DNA from: a virus
Direction: 5' to 3' (one strand)
Virus record (IMG/VR): IMGVR_UViG_3300001596_000098
Coordinates: 1 to 37,796 of that record
DNA: 37,796 bases
Position 1 is the stretch's first letter; every line of letters starts with the position of its first letter. Below, one piece after another: positions 24,893 through 32,692 of this stretch. Under the pieces are notes generated by a model, which worked only from the letters and a program-made list of their open reading frames with translations, was not told where the DNA came from and searched no databases. The translations under genes were made by a program, and so were the position numbers.

Positions 24893-26550
24893 CAGAAGAT
24901 CCCTTTCGAGCGGCGCATGGTGCCCATGCGATAGGGGCTGTCGTCATGGCCAAAGTCGGTCGTTTCGTCGAAGCGGCCGGCAGGTGCCGGGACAGGTGTG
25001 TAGTCGAATTCCCGCCACTGCATTCGACTTGCGAAGTGAGCAAGCGCCAGCGCGATCGCATAGTCGCCGTGCCGCTTCTTGCCCTTCTCGCCTTCGCGCA
25101 CCGGTGGAACACGCGGAATGCCTCTGATCAGCTTTACAGAGCGAAGGTCGTTGACATGTTCCCGGTCGACCAGGAGCGAAATCTTGTCGTCTTCAAAGGC
25201 CGCTTTTAGGGGCGGCATTTCGGTCCGGTACCAGCTTTCGGAGAAATGGATCGGCATGATCAGGCCGGCACCTTCCGGATCCTCACGCAGCCCAAAGATC
25301 CGGCCCATGTCTTCTGCGACGGTCCAGCCCATGCCCGTGGCGTCAAACGCGGCACCAACCAGGCGCGATCGAACCGCGTCCAATATCATCCTGGTGATGA
25401 TCTTCTGCTCTTTGCCTGGAACGTTGCGAAGTTCAAAGGACAAGCATTCACGACGGGTCAGGTTCATTTCGATTGCCAGTAGACTTCCAACCGTCAAGTC
25501 TGCAACGCGGCCGAAATCGAAGCCGAACGAATACAGCACATCGTCGGGCAGCTTTTTGAGCGCGGCCGCAAGCTTGCCCATAAACGGTGCGATCAGCATC
25601 GCCTGCTGCAGGTGACTAAGGTGCAGATAGTTGGCCGGCAGCTCCAGACGGAGAACTTCGGCGTCTTCCTTCATGCGCGCTTCGATCAGCGGTTCCGGCA
25701 ACCAGGCACCTGTGCCCTGCGAGGGAATACAGAAAAGCTCTTCGTCGGCACCGTCTCCATAGAAGTCGATGATCTTCTGCCGCCACTCGGCTTCGCCTTC
25801 CGGGGTCCACTCCTTGTCCTGGACGAGACAGATCCGCTCATAGAGCCCGTCCTTCAGGGCGTGATCGAGATCAACATGCATATGCGCATAGGGCGATCGC
25901 TCGGAAAGAATGTCCTGGATCTGAACGTTGAACTCGTTCTCCGTCCCGTCATGGGTCGAGCACACGACAACCTGACCACCCCACATAAGGAAGGCCATGG
26001 CGGCCTTAAGCAACTCTTTGAGGTTCTCGACAAAGGCGGCCTCATCAATGATGACGAGGCCCTGCTTGCCGCGCAGCGATCGCGGCGCGGATGATAGAGC
26101 CAGGATCTCAAAGCCGGATGCGAACCGGATCCGGAAGGCCTGAATGTGGCGGGTCTCGTCCGGGTTGCCCGGATCCGTGTCCTCGAACAGAAATTCGTCC
26201 TGTGAGATCGCTGCCATCGCAAAAGCGCGGGCCCACATGGCACAGGCATCAATGAACTCGCGGGTCATCTCTTGGCTATAGGAGATGTACATGGCGTCAC
26301 AGCCGCCGGCCTTCTTGCTCCTTGCTGCCTTGAGCGCTGCATAGGAGGCAAGGCCCCATGTCATACCGATCCGGCGCGACTTCTCGATAAAGAGAACCTC
26401 AATCCCCGTGGTATCGAGCAGGCCCACGGCCTTCGACTGGTAGCCAAGCAAGACGTTCGGAAGTCCAACCTGGTCGGCAATGTCATCAATCGCTGTGACG
26501 GTCTCGCTGCGGAGCTTTTGCCATTCTTCCTTGGAGATTGGCGCATTCAT
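24892..26550 (-). CDS. Terminase large subunit, Mu gp28-like
   Basis: A 552-residue packaging motor. The ATPase part shows an adenine-site region GYQSKAVGLLD, a Walker A-like IEKSRRIGMTWG (near 55-66), Walker B LVIIDEAA (165-172) and the coupling motif VCSTHDG (196-202). The nuclease part begins near FGFDFGRVADLTVGSLLAIE, with acidic residues suited to metal binding, and AFDATGMGW follows. It pumps phage DNA into proheads; Mu-type enzymes cut host DNA flanking the integrated copies. ATG 26550 overlaps the small terminase stop (ATGA). Confidence 0.95.
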   Translation of the reverse strand: MNAPISKEEWQKLRSETVTAIDDIADQVGLPNVLLGYQSKAVGLLDTTGIEVLFIEKSRRIGMTWGLASYAALKAARSKKAGGCDAMYISYSQEMTREFIDACAMWARAFAMAAISQDEFLFEDTDPGNPDETRHIQAFRIRFASGFEILALSSAPRSLRGKQGLVIIDEAAFVENLKELLKAAMAFLMWGGQVVVCSTHDGTENEFNVQIQDILSERSPYAHMHVDLDHALKDGLYERICLVQDKEWTPEGEAEWRQKIIDFYGDGADEELFCIPSQGTGAWLPEPLIEARMKEDAEVLRLELPANYLHLSHLQQAMLIAPFMGKLAAALKKLPDDVLYSFGFDFGRVADLTVGSLLAIEMNLTRRECLSFELRNVPGKEQKIITRMILDAVRSRLVGAAFDATGMGWTVAEDMGRIFGLREDPEGAGLIMPIHFSESWYRTEMPPLKAAFEDDKISLLVDREHVNDLRSVKLIRGIPRVPPVREGEKGKKRHGDYAIALALAHFASRMQWREFDYTPVPAPAGRFDETTDFGHDDSPYRMGTMRRSKGIF

Positions 26551-27137
26551 GAGGTAACGCCCAAGATCTGCGATTTGATGGCTTCAGCGGTTTCGGCCGT
26601 GAGCCCCTTGACCTTGGCGATCTTGTCGACCGCCTCATTGGTCTTGGCTGCAAACTCCCTCTCGACCTTCTGCCGGCGCTGCGTCGAAACCCCTTGTGCC
26701 TGACAGGCAGCACGCAGCGCGTTGGCCAAGTTCATCGCCCCTTTCGGATCGAGCCCGCTTTCGCCGGCATCGGTCAGCAGCTCGAACGTCAGCGTCTTGA
26801 TCGCCTCGGCCGCAATCAACGTCAGATCGTCAGAGGCTTCAGCATCGAAGTTCGCGGCGATCGACGCGGCGATCGATCTGGTGTCTTCCAGACGCCGCGT
26901 CAGATGTGCCTGCTTGATCGAATAGCGGTTGAAGGCGGACATGGACGGGATCGAAAACTCAAGCTCACCACGGAAGTCCTTCTGCACCTGCTCAAGCTTC
27001 AGATAGAATTCCTCGTAGATTTCCTTCTGCGTCCGATCCCGGCCGCGCAGCTCATTGGCGGCCCAGACGATGGTGCTGTCGCATTCGGGTGGAAGCTGTT
27101 CGATGGCGGAAAGGCGTCCGCGTCCTTGTCTGGCCAT
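26547..27137 (-). CDS. DUF3486 protein, probable small terminase subunit (Mu gp27-like)
   Basis: A 196-residue protein opening MARQGRGRLSAIEQLPPECD, the standard DUF3486 start (R-G-R-x-S-x-I-x-x-L-P). The rest is helical with FSIPSMSAFNRYSIKQAH, also family-typical. It should recognise phage DNA and load the large subunit. It is preceded by the winged-helix gene with a single-base gap and followed by the large terminase with an overlap. Confidence 0.9.
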   Translation of the reverse strand: MARQGRGRLSAIEQLPPECDSTIVWAANELRGRDRTQKEIYEEFYLKLEQVQKDFRGELEFSIPSMSAFNRYSIKQAHLTRRLEDTRSIAASIAANFDAEASDDLTLIAAEAIKTLTFELLTDAGESGLDPKGAMNLANALRAACQAQGVSTQRRQKVEREFAAKTNEAVDKIAKVKGLTAETAEAIKSQILGVTS

Positions 27138-27138
27138 A

Positions 27139-27435
27139 TCAGCCCCCGAGTGAGGGTTTCAGGACGCCTTCAAGAAAGGCTCGGCGCTCGACATGATCGA
27201 GGCCCGGCCGCAGCAGCTCGGCAACGTAGACGGATCCGGGTTCTGTCAGTCTGACCGCACCAAGATCCTCAAGCTTTTTGAGCTGCGTGCGCAGATAGTC
27301 GCGGGACTTTGAATGCCCGAAGCTCTCAAGTATCTTCTCGATCAGCGTTTCATTCAGACGGTGGTCATCCTCGGTTGCAAGCGCCTTGAGGATTGTCAGG
27401 CGAAAGTCAGCCGTCGCGTGTTCCGAATAGCTCAC
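27139..27435 (-). CDS. Winged-helix phage protein (VpaChn25_0724-like)
   Basis: A 98-residue protein starting at GTG 27435, directly abutting the TAG of the previous gene. A winged-helix shape is apparent: DFRLTILKALATEDDHRLNE, SRDYLRTQLKKLEDLGAVRL (recognition helix) and a wing up to SVYVAELLRPG. The same family sits between DUF2730 and DUF3486 genes in many Mu-like phages. It may regulate late genes or aid packaging; the biological role is not established here. Confidence 0.8.
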   Translation of the reverse strand: MSYSEHATADFRLTILKALATEDDHRLNETLIEKILESFGHSKSRDYLRTQLKKLEDLGAVRLTEPGSVYVAELLRPGLDHVERRAFLEGVLKPSLGG

Positions 27436-27759
27436 CTATTTGCCCTCCTTCATGAGATAGTCCTCGACCCGGCGAACGGTTCGGGAGACACCGGACAAGC
27501 CCTCAATCAGGCTGTTCACCGTGCCTTTCAGTTCGGCCATGGACACCTTGAGTTCTACGACGTCGTCTTTGGCGGGCATGTGGTTCAGCTCGCTTTCGGC
27601 TGCCTGGACGCGCCGGTCCAGCTCAATCAGCTTCGTGCTGACGGCTTTCAGTTCTTCCGAATTGCTCTTGGAGCCGGCCGTCAGAAATGAATAGGCAATG
27701 CCGCCGATCGAAAAGAGCAGCGCAATCAGACCGGCCCAGTTCTTTGCATCTTCCAACAT
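27436..27759 (-). CDS. DUF2730 membrane-anchored coiled-coil protein
   Basis: A 107-residue protein: one N-terminal membrane segment (AGLIALLFSIGGIAYSFLTA), then a long coiled coil. This pattern and the position match DUF2730, found in Mu-like phages between lysis and packaging genes (Mu gp25 region). Such single-segment, periplasm-or-cytoplasm-coiled proteins have been suggested as spanin-like or holin helpers, without firm proof. The next gene starts right after its stop. Confidence 0.8.
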   Translation of the reverse strand: MLEDAKNWAGLIALLFSIGGIAYSFLTAGSKSNSEELKAVSTKLIELDRRVQAAESELNHMPAKDDVVELKVSMAELKGTVNSLIEGLSGVSRTVRRVEDYLMKEGK

Positions 27760-27766
27760 GCTGGCG

Positions 27767-28174
27767 CTACCTCAGCATCTTGATCGCGCCGACAACGGTG
27801 CCGGTATAGAAGAGCCAGCGGATCATCTGACCGCCCCAGTCTTCTAGGATAGGGACCGTGGCGACACCCCAGCCGAACAGAAAGACGCTGTCCATGATGA
27901 CCGCCGCCCACCAAAAGCCGAGCGGGAATACGAACAGCCCTGCAAAGATCCAATACGGGAGATACTGGAACTTCGACTTTTGCAGATCGGCCATGATCCG
28001 GGTTTCTTCGACAGCAGAACGAATGACCTCGATCGTGGTCTCAGACTTGATCCGTTCGCGATCATTCTGAAGCGCAGCTTTGCGCTCCATATAACCCAGT
28101 GCCTTGTCGACCAGGCCGGAGCTGGCGAACTTGAGAATGAAGGACAGCAGGAAGGTCAACCGATGTGCCTCCAT
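27767..28174 (-). CDS. Small membrane protein of the lysis cassette (holin candidate)
   Basis: A 135-residue protein, starting inside the end of the muramidase gene (19-base overlap). An amphipathic or weakly hydrophobic N-terminus (FLLSFILKFASSGLV) is followed by a charged helix and two clear membrane segments (YWIFAGLFVFPLGFWWAAVI and IRWLFYTGTVVGAIKML). Position next to the endolysin suggests a holin. In the absence of family recognition, a different envelope role is possible. Confidence 0.6.
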   Translation of the reverse strand: MEAHRLTFLLSFILKFASSGLVDKALGYMERKAALQNDRERIKSETTIEVIRSAVEETRIMADLQKSKFQYLPYWIFAGLFVFPLGFWWAAVIMDSVFLFGWGVATVPILEDWGGQMIRWLFYTGTVVGAIKMLR

Positions 28175-29358
28175 TCCTTCGCGTCGTGGAGCCGGCGCTG
28201 CTTGATCTTGTGCGCAAGGAAGACAACCGCGCCCCCGATCGCAAGGATCGCTAGAAATTTGTTGTCACCAATCAGAGCGAACACCGGGTCGATCGACGCG
28301 GAAACCTGCTGGATGATCGCGGTGACATCCTGCAGGGTTTTCACGTTGCTGGTCAGATGCGAAATGCCGAGCATCTCGCCGATCGCGCCGATCGCCATGC
28401 CAACGACACCTAGATTCGTCAGCCGGTCTGCCTGCTTGACCGTCTGGGATCCGGACTTGCGCAGATCCTTGACGGTCATGTTCTCGCGCGTTCCACCTGG
28501 TTGCGCGTTTATCGGAACCGCGGTTTCGAGCGCTTCGCTGGTAATGGGCCCGACGACACCATCGGCGGCAAGGCCATTGTCCACCTGAAACGCGATGAGC
28601 TGACGGCGCGTGGCGGGCCCGAAATCACTGTCCGGTTTGACATGATAGCCAAGCGCGACAAGACGCTCCTGCAGCGCTTTCACCCGGTAGCCCTCAGAGC
28701 CGAGGCGAAGGAAGCCAGTCTGCTCTGTCGAAACAGCGGAGCGGCCGGTGATCCGCTTATAGGCTGCTTGCATCATCCCGGCGTAGCGGGAGACCTGACC
28801 AGGGCCGTTGTATCGTCTGGCGATCGCCCGGAAGTCCTTGGTTCGGATCGCTTGCAGCAGACCGACCTTTTCCAGATAGGTCAGGAAGGCCTCTGCCTGG
28901 TTCGCTTCGTTCTCGGCAAACGCAAGAACGAATTCCTGAACGCTCGGATAGCCGCACAGCTCCGCATTGAAGCCCATGATCTGAGGGCCACCATAGGAAG
29001 CTGAGCGAAGCCCGGCCGTCTCGTGGAGATCAGCCATTGCCTCAAGCCGATCCCAACGGGCGTCGGATCCTGAGCCACCAAGACCGTTGTAGTTCGCCCG
29101 GCTCCACTTTTTGACGGCAAGTCCCAGCCGTTGGGCCTTGGCGCGAAGGATCTGCGGCAGCTCCCGCCAGAAGACGTGTTTTTCAGTGAGGATGATCAGC
29201 CGGCCTTTGTCGTCGTATGGGCGGCCTGCGCTCTCAACTTCGATGATCGCCTGCAGGACGGCTTCCTCGGCCTGCATGCGGACTGCAGCGAGTTTGATAA
29301 CAGCGCCGTCGCTTTGCGTGCCGCCACCTTGCCGGAGTTTGGAAACTATGTCGTTCAT
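28156..29358 (-). CDS. Endolysin: N-acetylmuramidase + peptidoglycan-binding domain + C-terminal membrane segment
   Basis: A 400-residue protein from ATG 29358 (an upstream extension overlaps the Mor-like gene and is rejected). Residues about 30-205 are a DUF3380 muramidase, with the VESAGRPYDDKGRLIILTE pattern (probable catalytic Glu42), SYGGPQIMGFN, and RRYNGPGQVSRYAGMM. Residues 215-280 are a peptidoglycan-binding domain (LGSEGYRVKALQERL, DFGPATRRQLIAFQ). After a helical linker a hydrophobic stretch (about 368-384, FLAILAIGGAVVFLAHK) and a basic tail end the protein. It cuts wall glycan for lysis. The membrane tail implies membrane-held enzyme. Confidence 0.9.
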   Translation of the reverse strand: MNDIVSKLRQGGGTQSDGAVIKLAAVRMQAEEAVLQAIIEVESAGRPYDDKGRLIILTEKHVFWRELPQILRAKAQRLGLAVKKWSRANYNGLGGSGSDARWDRLEAMADLHETAGLRSASYGGPQIMGFNAELCGYPSVQEFVLAFAENEANQAEAFLTYLEKVGLLQAIRTKDFRAIARRYNGPGQVSRYAGMMQAAYKRITGRSAVSTEQTGFLRLGSEGYRVKALQERLVALGYHVKPDSDFGPATRRQLIAFQVDNGLAADGVVGPITSEALETAVPINAQPGGTRENMTVKDLRKSGSQTVKQADRLTNLGVVGMAIGAIGEMLGISHLTSNVKTLQDVTAIIQQVSASIDPVFALIGDNKFLAILAIGGAVVFLAHKIKQRRLHDAKEWRHIG

Positions 29359-29445
29359 GATCCTGCGCTTGCATTGGAGTGGAGAGAGGCAGCGCGTGTC
29401 GCTGCGAATGCAAGCAAGGATGGCGAATTTCGGGATTTCGTTCCG

Positions 29446-29463
29446 CCCACGCAGGTGCGTGGG
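29446..29463. promoter_or_regulatory. 18-bp palindrome ahead of the lysis operon (copy 1)
   Basis: CCCACGCAGGTGCGTGGG lies 4 bases after the Mor-like stop codon and 87 bases ahead of the muramidase ATG. It differs from the copy at 22303-22320 by one central base. No T-run follows. It is a candidate operator for activation of late transcription. Confidence 0.6.
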
Positions 29464-29467
29464 CCGA

Positions 29468-29821
29468 TCAGGTGTCGAAAAGGGAGAGTTGGTTCTTGTC
29501 CGGAGCCTTGGCGAGCCACCGGCGAACAGTGGTCTGATCCGCATGGAGCGTGCGGGCGATGTCCGCCTTGCTATGTCCACGCTCCAGCAACACAGAAGCT
29601 ATCCACTGTTTGGGGATCGGCACACGGACGTGCCCCGGTCCGACATATTCAGAGAGCATTACCGCTTTTTCGCGGCCCGTCAAACCCACCATCATCGCGT
29701 TGCGTGGTGACTTTGAGAAATAGACTTCAGAGCCGCCAAACTGCAAAAAGAACTCGATGGCAAGATCCTCACCAAGAACCTCGACATAAGTTTCAATATG
29801 GGCCGGAACGTCGCGGGTCAT
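29468..29821 (-). CDS. Mor-like transcription activator
   Basis: A 117-residue protein from ATG 29821, overlapping the gemA stop (ATGA). The N-terminal half resembles the Mor/C dimerisation part: an LGEDLAIEFFLQFGGSEVYF segment near residues 16-35 with the conserved F-G-G. Residues 81-103 form a helix-turn-helix (RGHSKADIARTLHADQTTVR). Mor turns on middle genes in Mu, C turns on late genes. As the only such gene here and the last before the lysis operon, it likely does the late-gene job. Confidence 0.82.
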   Translation of the reverse strand: MTRDVPAHIETYVEVLGEDLAIEFFLQFGGSEVYFSKSPRNAMMVGLTGREKAVMLSEYVGPGHVRVPIPKQWIASVLLERGHSKADIARTLHADQTTVRRWLAKAPDKNQLSLFDT

Positions 29822-30435
29822 TTCCGTCCCGACCGATACAGCTCACCGAGCGTGTTCATGGCAAAGATCCAGTCGTTGCTCGAGAATTTGTACATGTCCT
29901 CATGCTCGACCCGCCCGAGCAGCCAACCGGTCAACGTACTGCCCGGAGCGCGGTCTTGTTTCACAAGTTCAGACCAGATGTGAATGCAGACCTGAAACCG
30001 GAAGTCATTCATCAAGGGCGCTTGGCCATGTTGAGTGAACAGCTCGTAGTTCTGTGTCCTGCGCCGGATCCAGAGTTTCAATCCGTCGATCGCTTTGGTC
30101 GCGTCCGCACCCTCGCGAAGGAACCGATGATGATCAAGGCCAGTCTGGCGCTTTAGAAAGCTGATCATCGCCTTGTCGGACTTGTCGTGGATGACGTCGA
30201 GATTGTAGCCGGCAATCCAGAGCGCCTGCAGTTTCCTGGCAAACGGACCGGTGACCTTGCTTACATCCTTAACGGAAGGCAGCGCTTCCAACGCGGAAAT
30301 CACCTTCAGATGCTCGGCATCGGACATGCCTTTCGAAGAGCGTTTGCCGGTCTCGCGTTCGAGCAGATCGCGATAGCTGGCATCGTCAAGCGCTGCACCC
30401 CGTTTCAGCACTTGGATCTTTGCAATGGCTTTCAT
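29818..30435 (-). CDS. gemA: GemA regulatory protein (DUF1018)
   Basis: A 205-residue protein with the GemA pattern: a basic start (IAKIQVLKRGAALDDASYRD), KRSSKGMSDAEHLKV, ARKLQALWIAGYNLDVIHDK and FLKRQTGLDHHRFL. GemA in Mu modifies host gene expression and DNA supercoiling. The member here is longer than Mu GemA by an additional C-terminal part of about 75 residues that includes a WSELVKQDRAPGS segment. Its ATG follows the coiled-coil gene by 3 bases, and its stop overlaps the Mor-like gene. Confidence 0.92.
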   Translation of the reverse strand: MKAIAKIQVLKRGAALDDASYRDLLERETGKRSSKGMSDAEHLKVISALEALPSVKDVSKVTGPFARKLQALWIAGYNLDVIHDKSDKAMISFLKRQTGLDHHRFLREGADATKAIDGLKLWIRRRTQNYELFTQHGQAPLMNDFRFQVCIHIWSELVKQDRAPGSTLTGWLLGRVEHEDMYKFSSNDWIFAMNTLGELYRSGRK

Positions 30436-30438
30436 AAC

Positions 30439-30720
30439 TCAGTCCTTGTAAGGCAGCCGGCGCTGGTGAAATCCACCGGCCGCACCGGCATCGCCCAGAG
30501 GTTCAATCTGGCGATGCGCTTGGGGTACGGGCTCGCGCCGGGCCGCGAGTTCAAGTTTCATGAGATCGTTGGTTGCGTGCCGAAGGTCTTCCAAAAGATC
30601 CGTCTTCCGGTGCAGGCGGTACCGGTGCCGGTCTACCTCGCGCAACAGAGCATCACGGCGATCGCGCAAGGTCTTAATCTCGCTCAACTCATACACAGAC
30701 GTGTTGGTGAGCCCGGACAT
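30439..30720 (-). CDS. Small coiled-coil phage protein
   Basis: A 93-residue protein, start at ATG 30720 one base after the DUF3164 stop; upstream in-frame ATGs lie inside that gene. It is mostly a coiled coil (YELSEIKTLRDRRDALLREV, HRKTDLLEDLRHATNDLMKL) with a Pro/Gly-rich end. No family recognised. Unknown function in the middle operon. Confidence 0.7.
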   Translation of the reverse strand: MSGLTNTSVYELSEIKTLRDRRDALLREVDRHRYRLHRKTDLLEDLRHATNDLMKLELAARREPVPQAHRQIEPLGDAGAAGGFHQRRLPYKD

Positions 30721-30721
30721 G

Positions 30722-31390
30722 TCACGCCGCCTTCGCGATATCGATTGTGATGGCTGTCCAATCGGCGTCCGGACTATCGCGCTTGTAGAAACGCAGATAG
30801 CTTTTGGAGCCGGTGACGCGCATGGCATCCTTCAAGGCGGTCATCGCCCGCTGCCAGCGCTCGTCTTCGATCTCCAGCCGCATTAGCATGAAGATCTCTG
30901 ATTTGTTGATTTGCCCTTCCTTGTCGGTGTTGAACGCACGGGTGACGATGGACCTGATTTCCGGTCGGCTGTCGGCTGCCCATTCGTTCAAACACTCGTC
31001 AATCAGGCTTTTGGCAATCTGGATCTCGGGGCCGAAGTCGATGAAATCACTGACCTGCACCTGCACTTTCAGGCAGCCGTCGACGGTCTGAAACGTCGTA
31101 TTGCCCTTCTTGCCACCCTTGCTGGCGTCATATTCCTGCGCAAGAAGCGTGGTCAAGCTGAGCAGGTCCGCAAAGGTATGCTTGCGGAACCTGCCGATTT
31201 GAGCCGATAGGTCCTCCGCAAAGCCAACCACCTTGCGCACGGTCTCGTCTTCCAGCTTGTGCTGAGGCTTGACGTTCTCCAGCGGGACAAGGTTGCCCTT
31301 CGCGTCGCGCATGTAAGGATGGCCGTTTACTGTTTCGACGCCGGCATTGGATGCCTCGATATTGGCCGTTTCAGTTGCCGCATTTTCCAT
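30722..31390 (-). CDS. DUF3164 protein
   Basis: A 222-residue protein with DUF3164 features: a YMRDAKGNLVPLENVKPQHK opening (NGHPYM-D-x-x-G), LLAQEYDASKGGKKGNTTFQ, DGCLKVQVQVSDFIDFGPEI and a closing RFYKRDSPDADW. This family is a constant member of Mu-like middle genes (Mu gp12/13 region). It binds no known substrate, and its role in phage DNA handling is not settled. A 45-base gap separates it from the previous gene. Confidence 0.9.
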   Translation of the reverse strand: MENAATETANIEASNAGVETVNGHPYMRDAKGNLVPLENVKPQHKLEDETVRKVVGFAEDLSAQIGRFRKHTFADLLSLTTLLAQEYDASKGGKKGNTTFQTVDGCLKVQVQVSDFIDFGPEIQIAKSLIDECLNEWAADSRPEIRSIVTRAFNTDKEGQINKSEIFMLMRLEIEDERWQRAMTALKDAMRVTGSKSYLRFYKRDSPDADWTAITIDIAKAA

Positions 31391-31435
31391 GTGTTCAAAT
31401 CCTCTTCAAGTCACGTTAAACGCAGTTACAAAAGC

Positions 31436-31693
31436 TCAGGCAGCGCCATCGTCTCCCGGCTCGCAGACCGGAATTGGACGCTTCGGAAACAACTCAATTT
31501 TCGGATCGTTGATGTCGATGAGGCGCGTATTGGGACGGACCGCACTCGCCTCCATCTGTCTGGCAAGGCCGATCGCATCGTCCAGGACGAACCCAACAAG
31601 CCGGACATAGGTCGGGGTCAGATACAAACTCCCGTCCGGGCTCTGCCGCTTCTCCAGTTCACTGGAAAGCATCTTGAGATCGCTACTGAGCAT
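31436..31693 (-). CDS. Small hypothetical phage protein
   Basis: An 85-residue protein behind a strong AGGAGG ribosome site; the ATG at 31693 overlaps the preceding stop by eleven bases. It starts with a helical Met/Leu/Ser-rich segment, has a hydrophobic helix (YVRLVGFVLDDAIGLARQM), and ends acidic. No domain is recognised. It belongs to the middle operon by its position. Confidence 0.7.
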   Translation of the reverse strand: MLSSDLKMLSSELEKRQSPDGSLYLTPTYVRLVGFVLDDAIGLARQMEASAVRPNTRLIDINDPKIELFPKRPIPVCEPGDDGAA

Positions 31694-32069
31694 TGCCGCC
31701 TCCTTTCAGCCGGGAGTGCGGACAGCGGTTGCGGCAAGCACGATAGACCTGCGTCCGCAGTGCGTTGGTGACGGCACGGGGCTTCGCCTGCCAGTCAAGA
31801 CAGGCATCACGGCCAATCTCACCAAGAATGGGGCACTTGACGGTTTCACCCATCAGAGCGCCGCGCACCTTGTCTTCGATCTTCGACAGATCCGCTCCGT
31901 ACTTGTTGGAGATCGTCTGACTTACCGTTGCCGGTGAACAGCCAATGCGCCGGGCACTGGCATTGAGGCCCTCGGCTTCTGCCAAATCAGCCAGTTCGGC
32001 AACCCAATCGGGCACCTCCCCGTTCCAGCCCATGGTGGCCTTCTGCTGCATGGAGACATGAGCATTCAT
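31683..32069 (-). CDS. HTH transcription regulator with a Cys cluster
   Basis: A 128-residue protein from ATG 32069 (ATGA overlap with the previous stop). A helix-turn-helix is visible (LNASARRIGCSPATVSQTIS, then NKYG). The C-terminal part has a C-x8-C pair and, about 20 residues on, a C-x3-C pair followed by PHS, which could hold a metal. It probably controls phage early or middle genes by DNA binding. Similar HTH-Cys proteins occur after the ATPase/transposase genes in RcapMu-like phages. Target sites are unknown. Confidence 0.75.
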   Translation of the reverse strand: MNAHVSMQQKATMGWNGEVPDWVAELADLAEAEGLNASARRIGCSPATVSQTISNKYGADLSKIEDKVRGALMGETVKCPILGEIGRDACLDWQAKPRAVTNALRTQVYRACRNRCPHSRLKGGGNAQ

Positions 32070-32692
32070 GCCGCGCACTCCTCTGCGACCGGCCTGCCCA
32101 TGATCTCCTTGCGATTGCTGTCATAGACCATCTTTGACCTGAGGATCTTGGGAGCCCTCGGCCCGGTATCCATGGAAGGTTTCAACCGCCAAATCGCCTG
32201 TGTCGCACCGCGACCCTTGCGGAGCACCTGCAAATAGCCGGCACCGCTCAGGTGATGGACATAGCCTTCGACGGTCTCCCGCTTCATCACGATCTCATCG
32301 GTCGACGACGCAATCGTCAGCTCGCTGATATCGAAGCTCTGAAGAGAACGCATCGCGACCCAGATTTGATCTTGGACGCGCCCCTGCTTTCCGGGCGTGC
32401 CGTCGCGATTGAGACACGGCGTCGGCGCTGGTCGCTTCAGAAGGCGATAGACACGGGTGCGTTTGCGTCCAGGCTCGTCACCAGAGACCACTTCGGCGAT
32501 CCCAGCCCGAACCAGCCGCCGCACGAACTCGGCAGCTCGATCGACACTTGCGTCGTCACATCGCATGGCGAGCTGCTGCATTGTAAACTTGGCTTTATTT
32601 TTGCCGAGATCCCGGATGACGCTCCAGTAGTGGTCGTTGCCGCGAAAAATGGGCGTGCCCGCCGTCACTCTCAGTTCAAGCTGGATGGACAT
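32066..32692 (-). CDS. Winged-helix-like phage protein
   Basis: A 208-residue protein, coupled to the ATPase gene by a TAATG overlap. Two helix-turn-helix-like sections are visible: one near residues 36-72 (FTMQQLAMRCDDASVDRAAE, then FVRRLVRAGIAEVV) and one near 110-160 (TDEIVMKRETVEGYVHHLSG). Each ends in a wing-like basic strand (RTRVYRLLKRP, GATQAIWRLKP). It may regulate transposition or transcription. The family is not recognised. Confidence 0.7.
   Translation of the reverse strand: MSIQLELRVTAGTPIFRGNDHYWSVIRDLGKNKAKFTMQQLAMRCDDASVDRAAEFVRRLVRAGIAEVVSGDEPGRKRTRVYRLLKRPAPTPCLNRDGTPGKQGRVQDQIWVAMRSLQSFDISELTIASSTDEIVMKRETVEGYVHHLSGAGYLQVLRKGRGATQAIWRLKPSMDTGPRAPKILRSKMVYDSNRKEIMGRPVAEECAA

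Noticed and set aside
22303-29463. The two similar palindromes as CRISPR repeats
   Set aside because: Only two copies, 7 kb apart, with no spacer array or cas genes.
29359-29580. N-terminal extension of the endolysin
   Set aside because: It overlaps the Mor-like gene and the palindrome, is basic and lacks family similarity; ATG 29358 starts the true protein.
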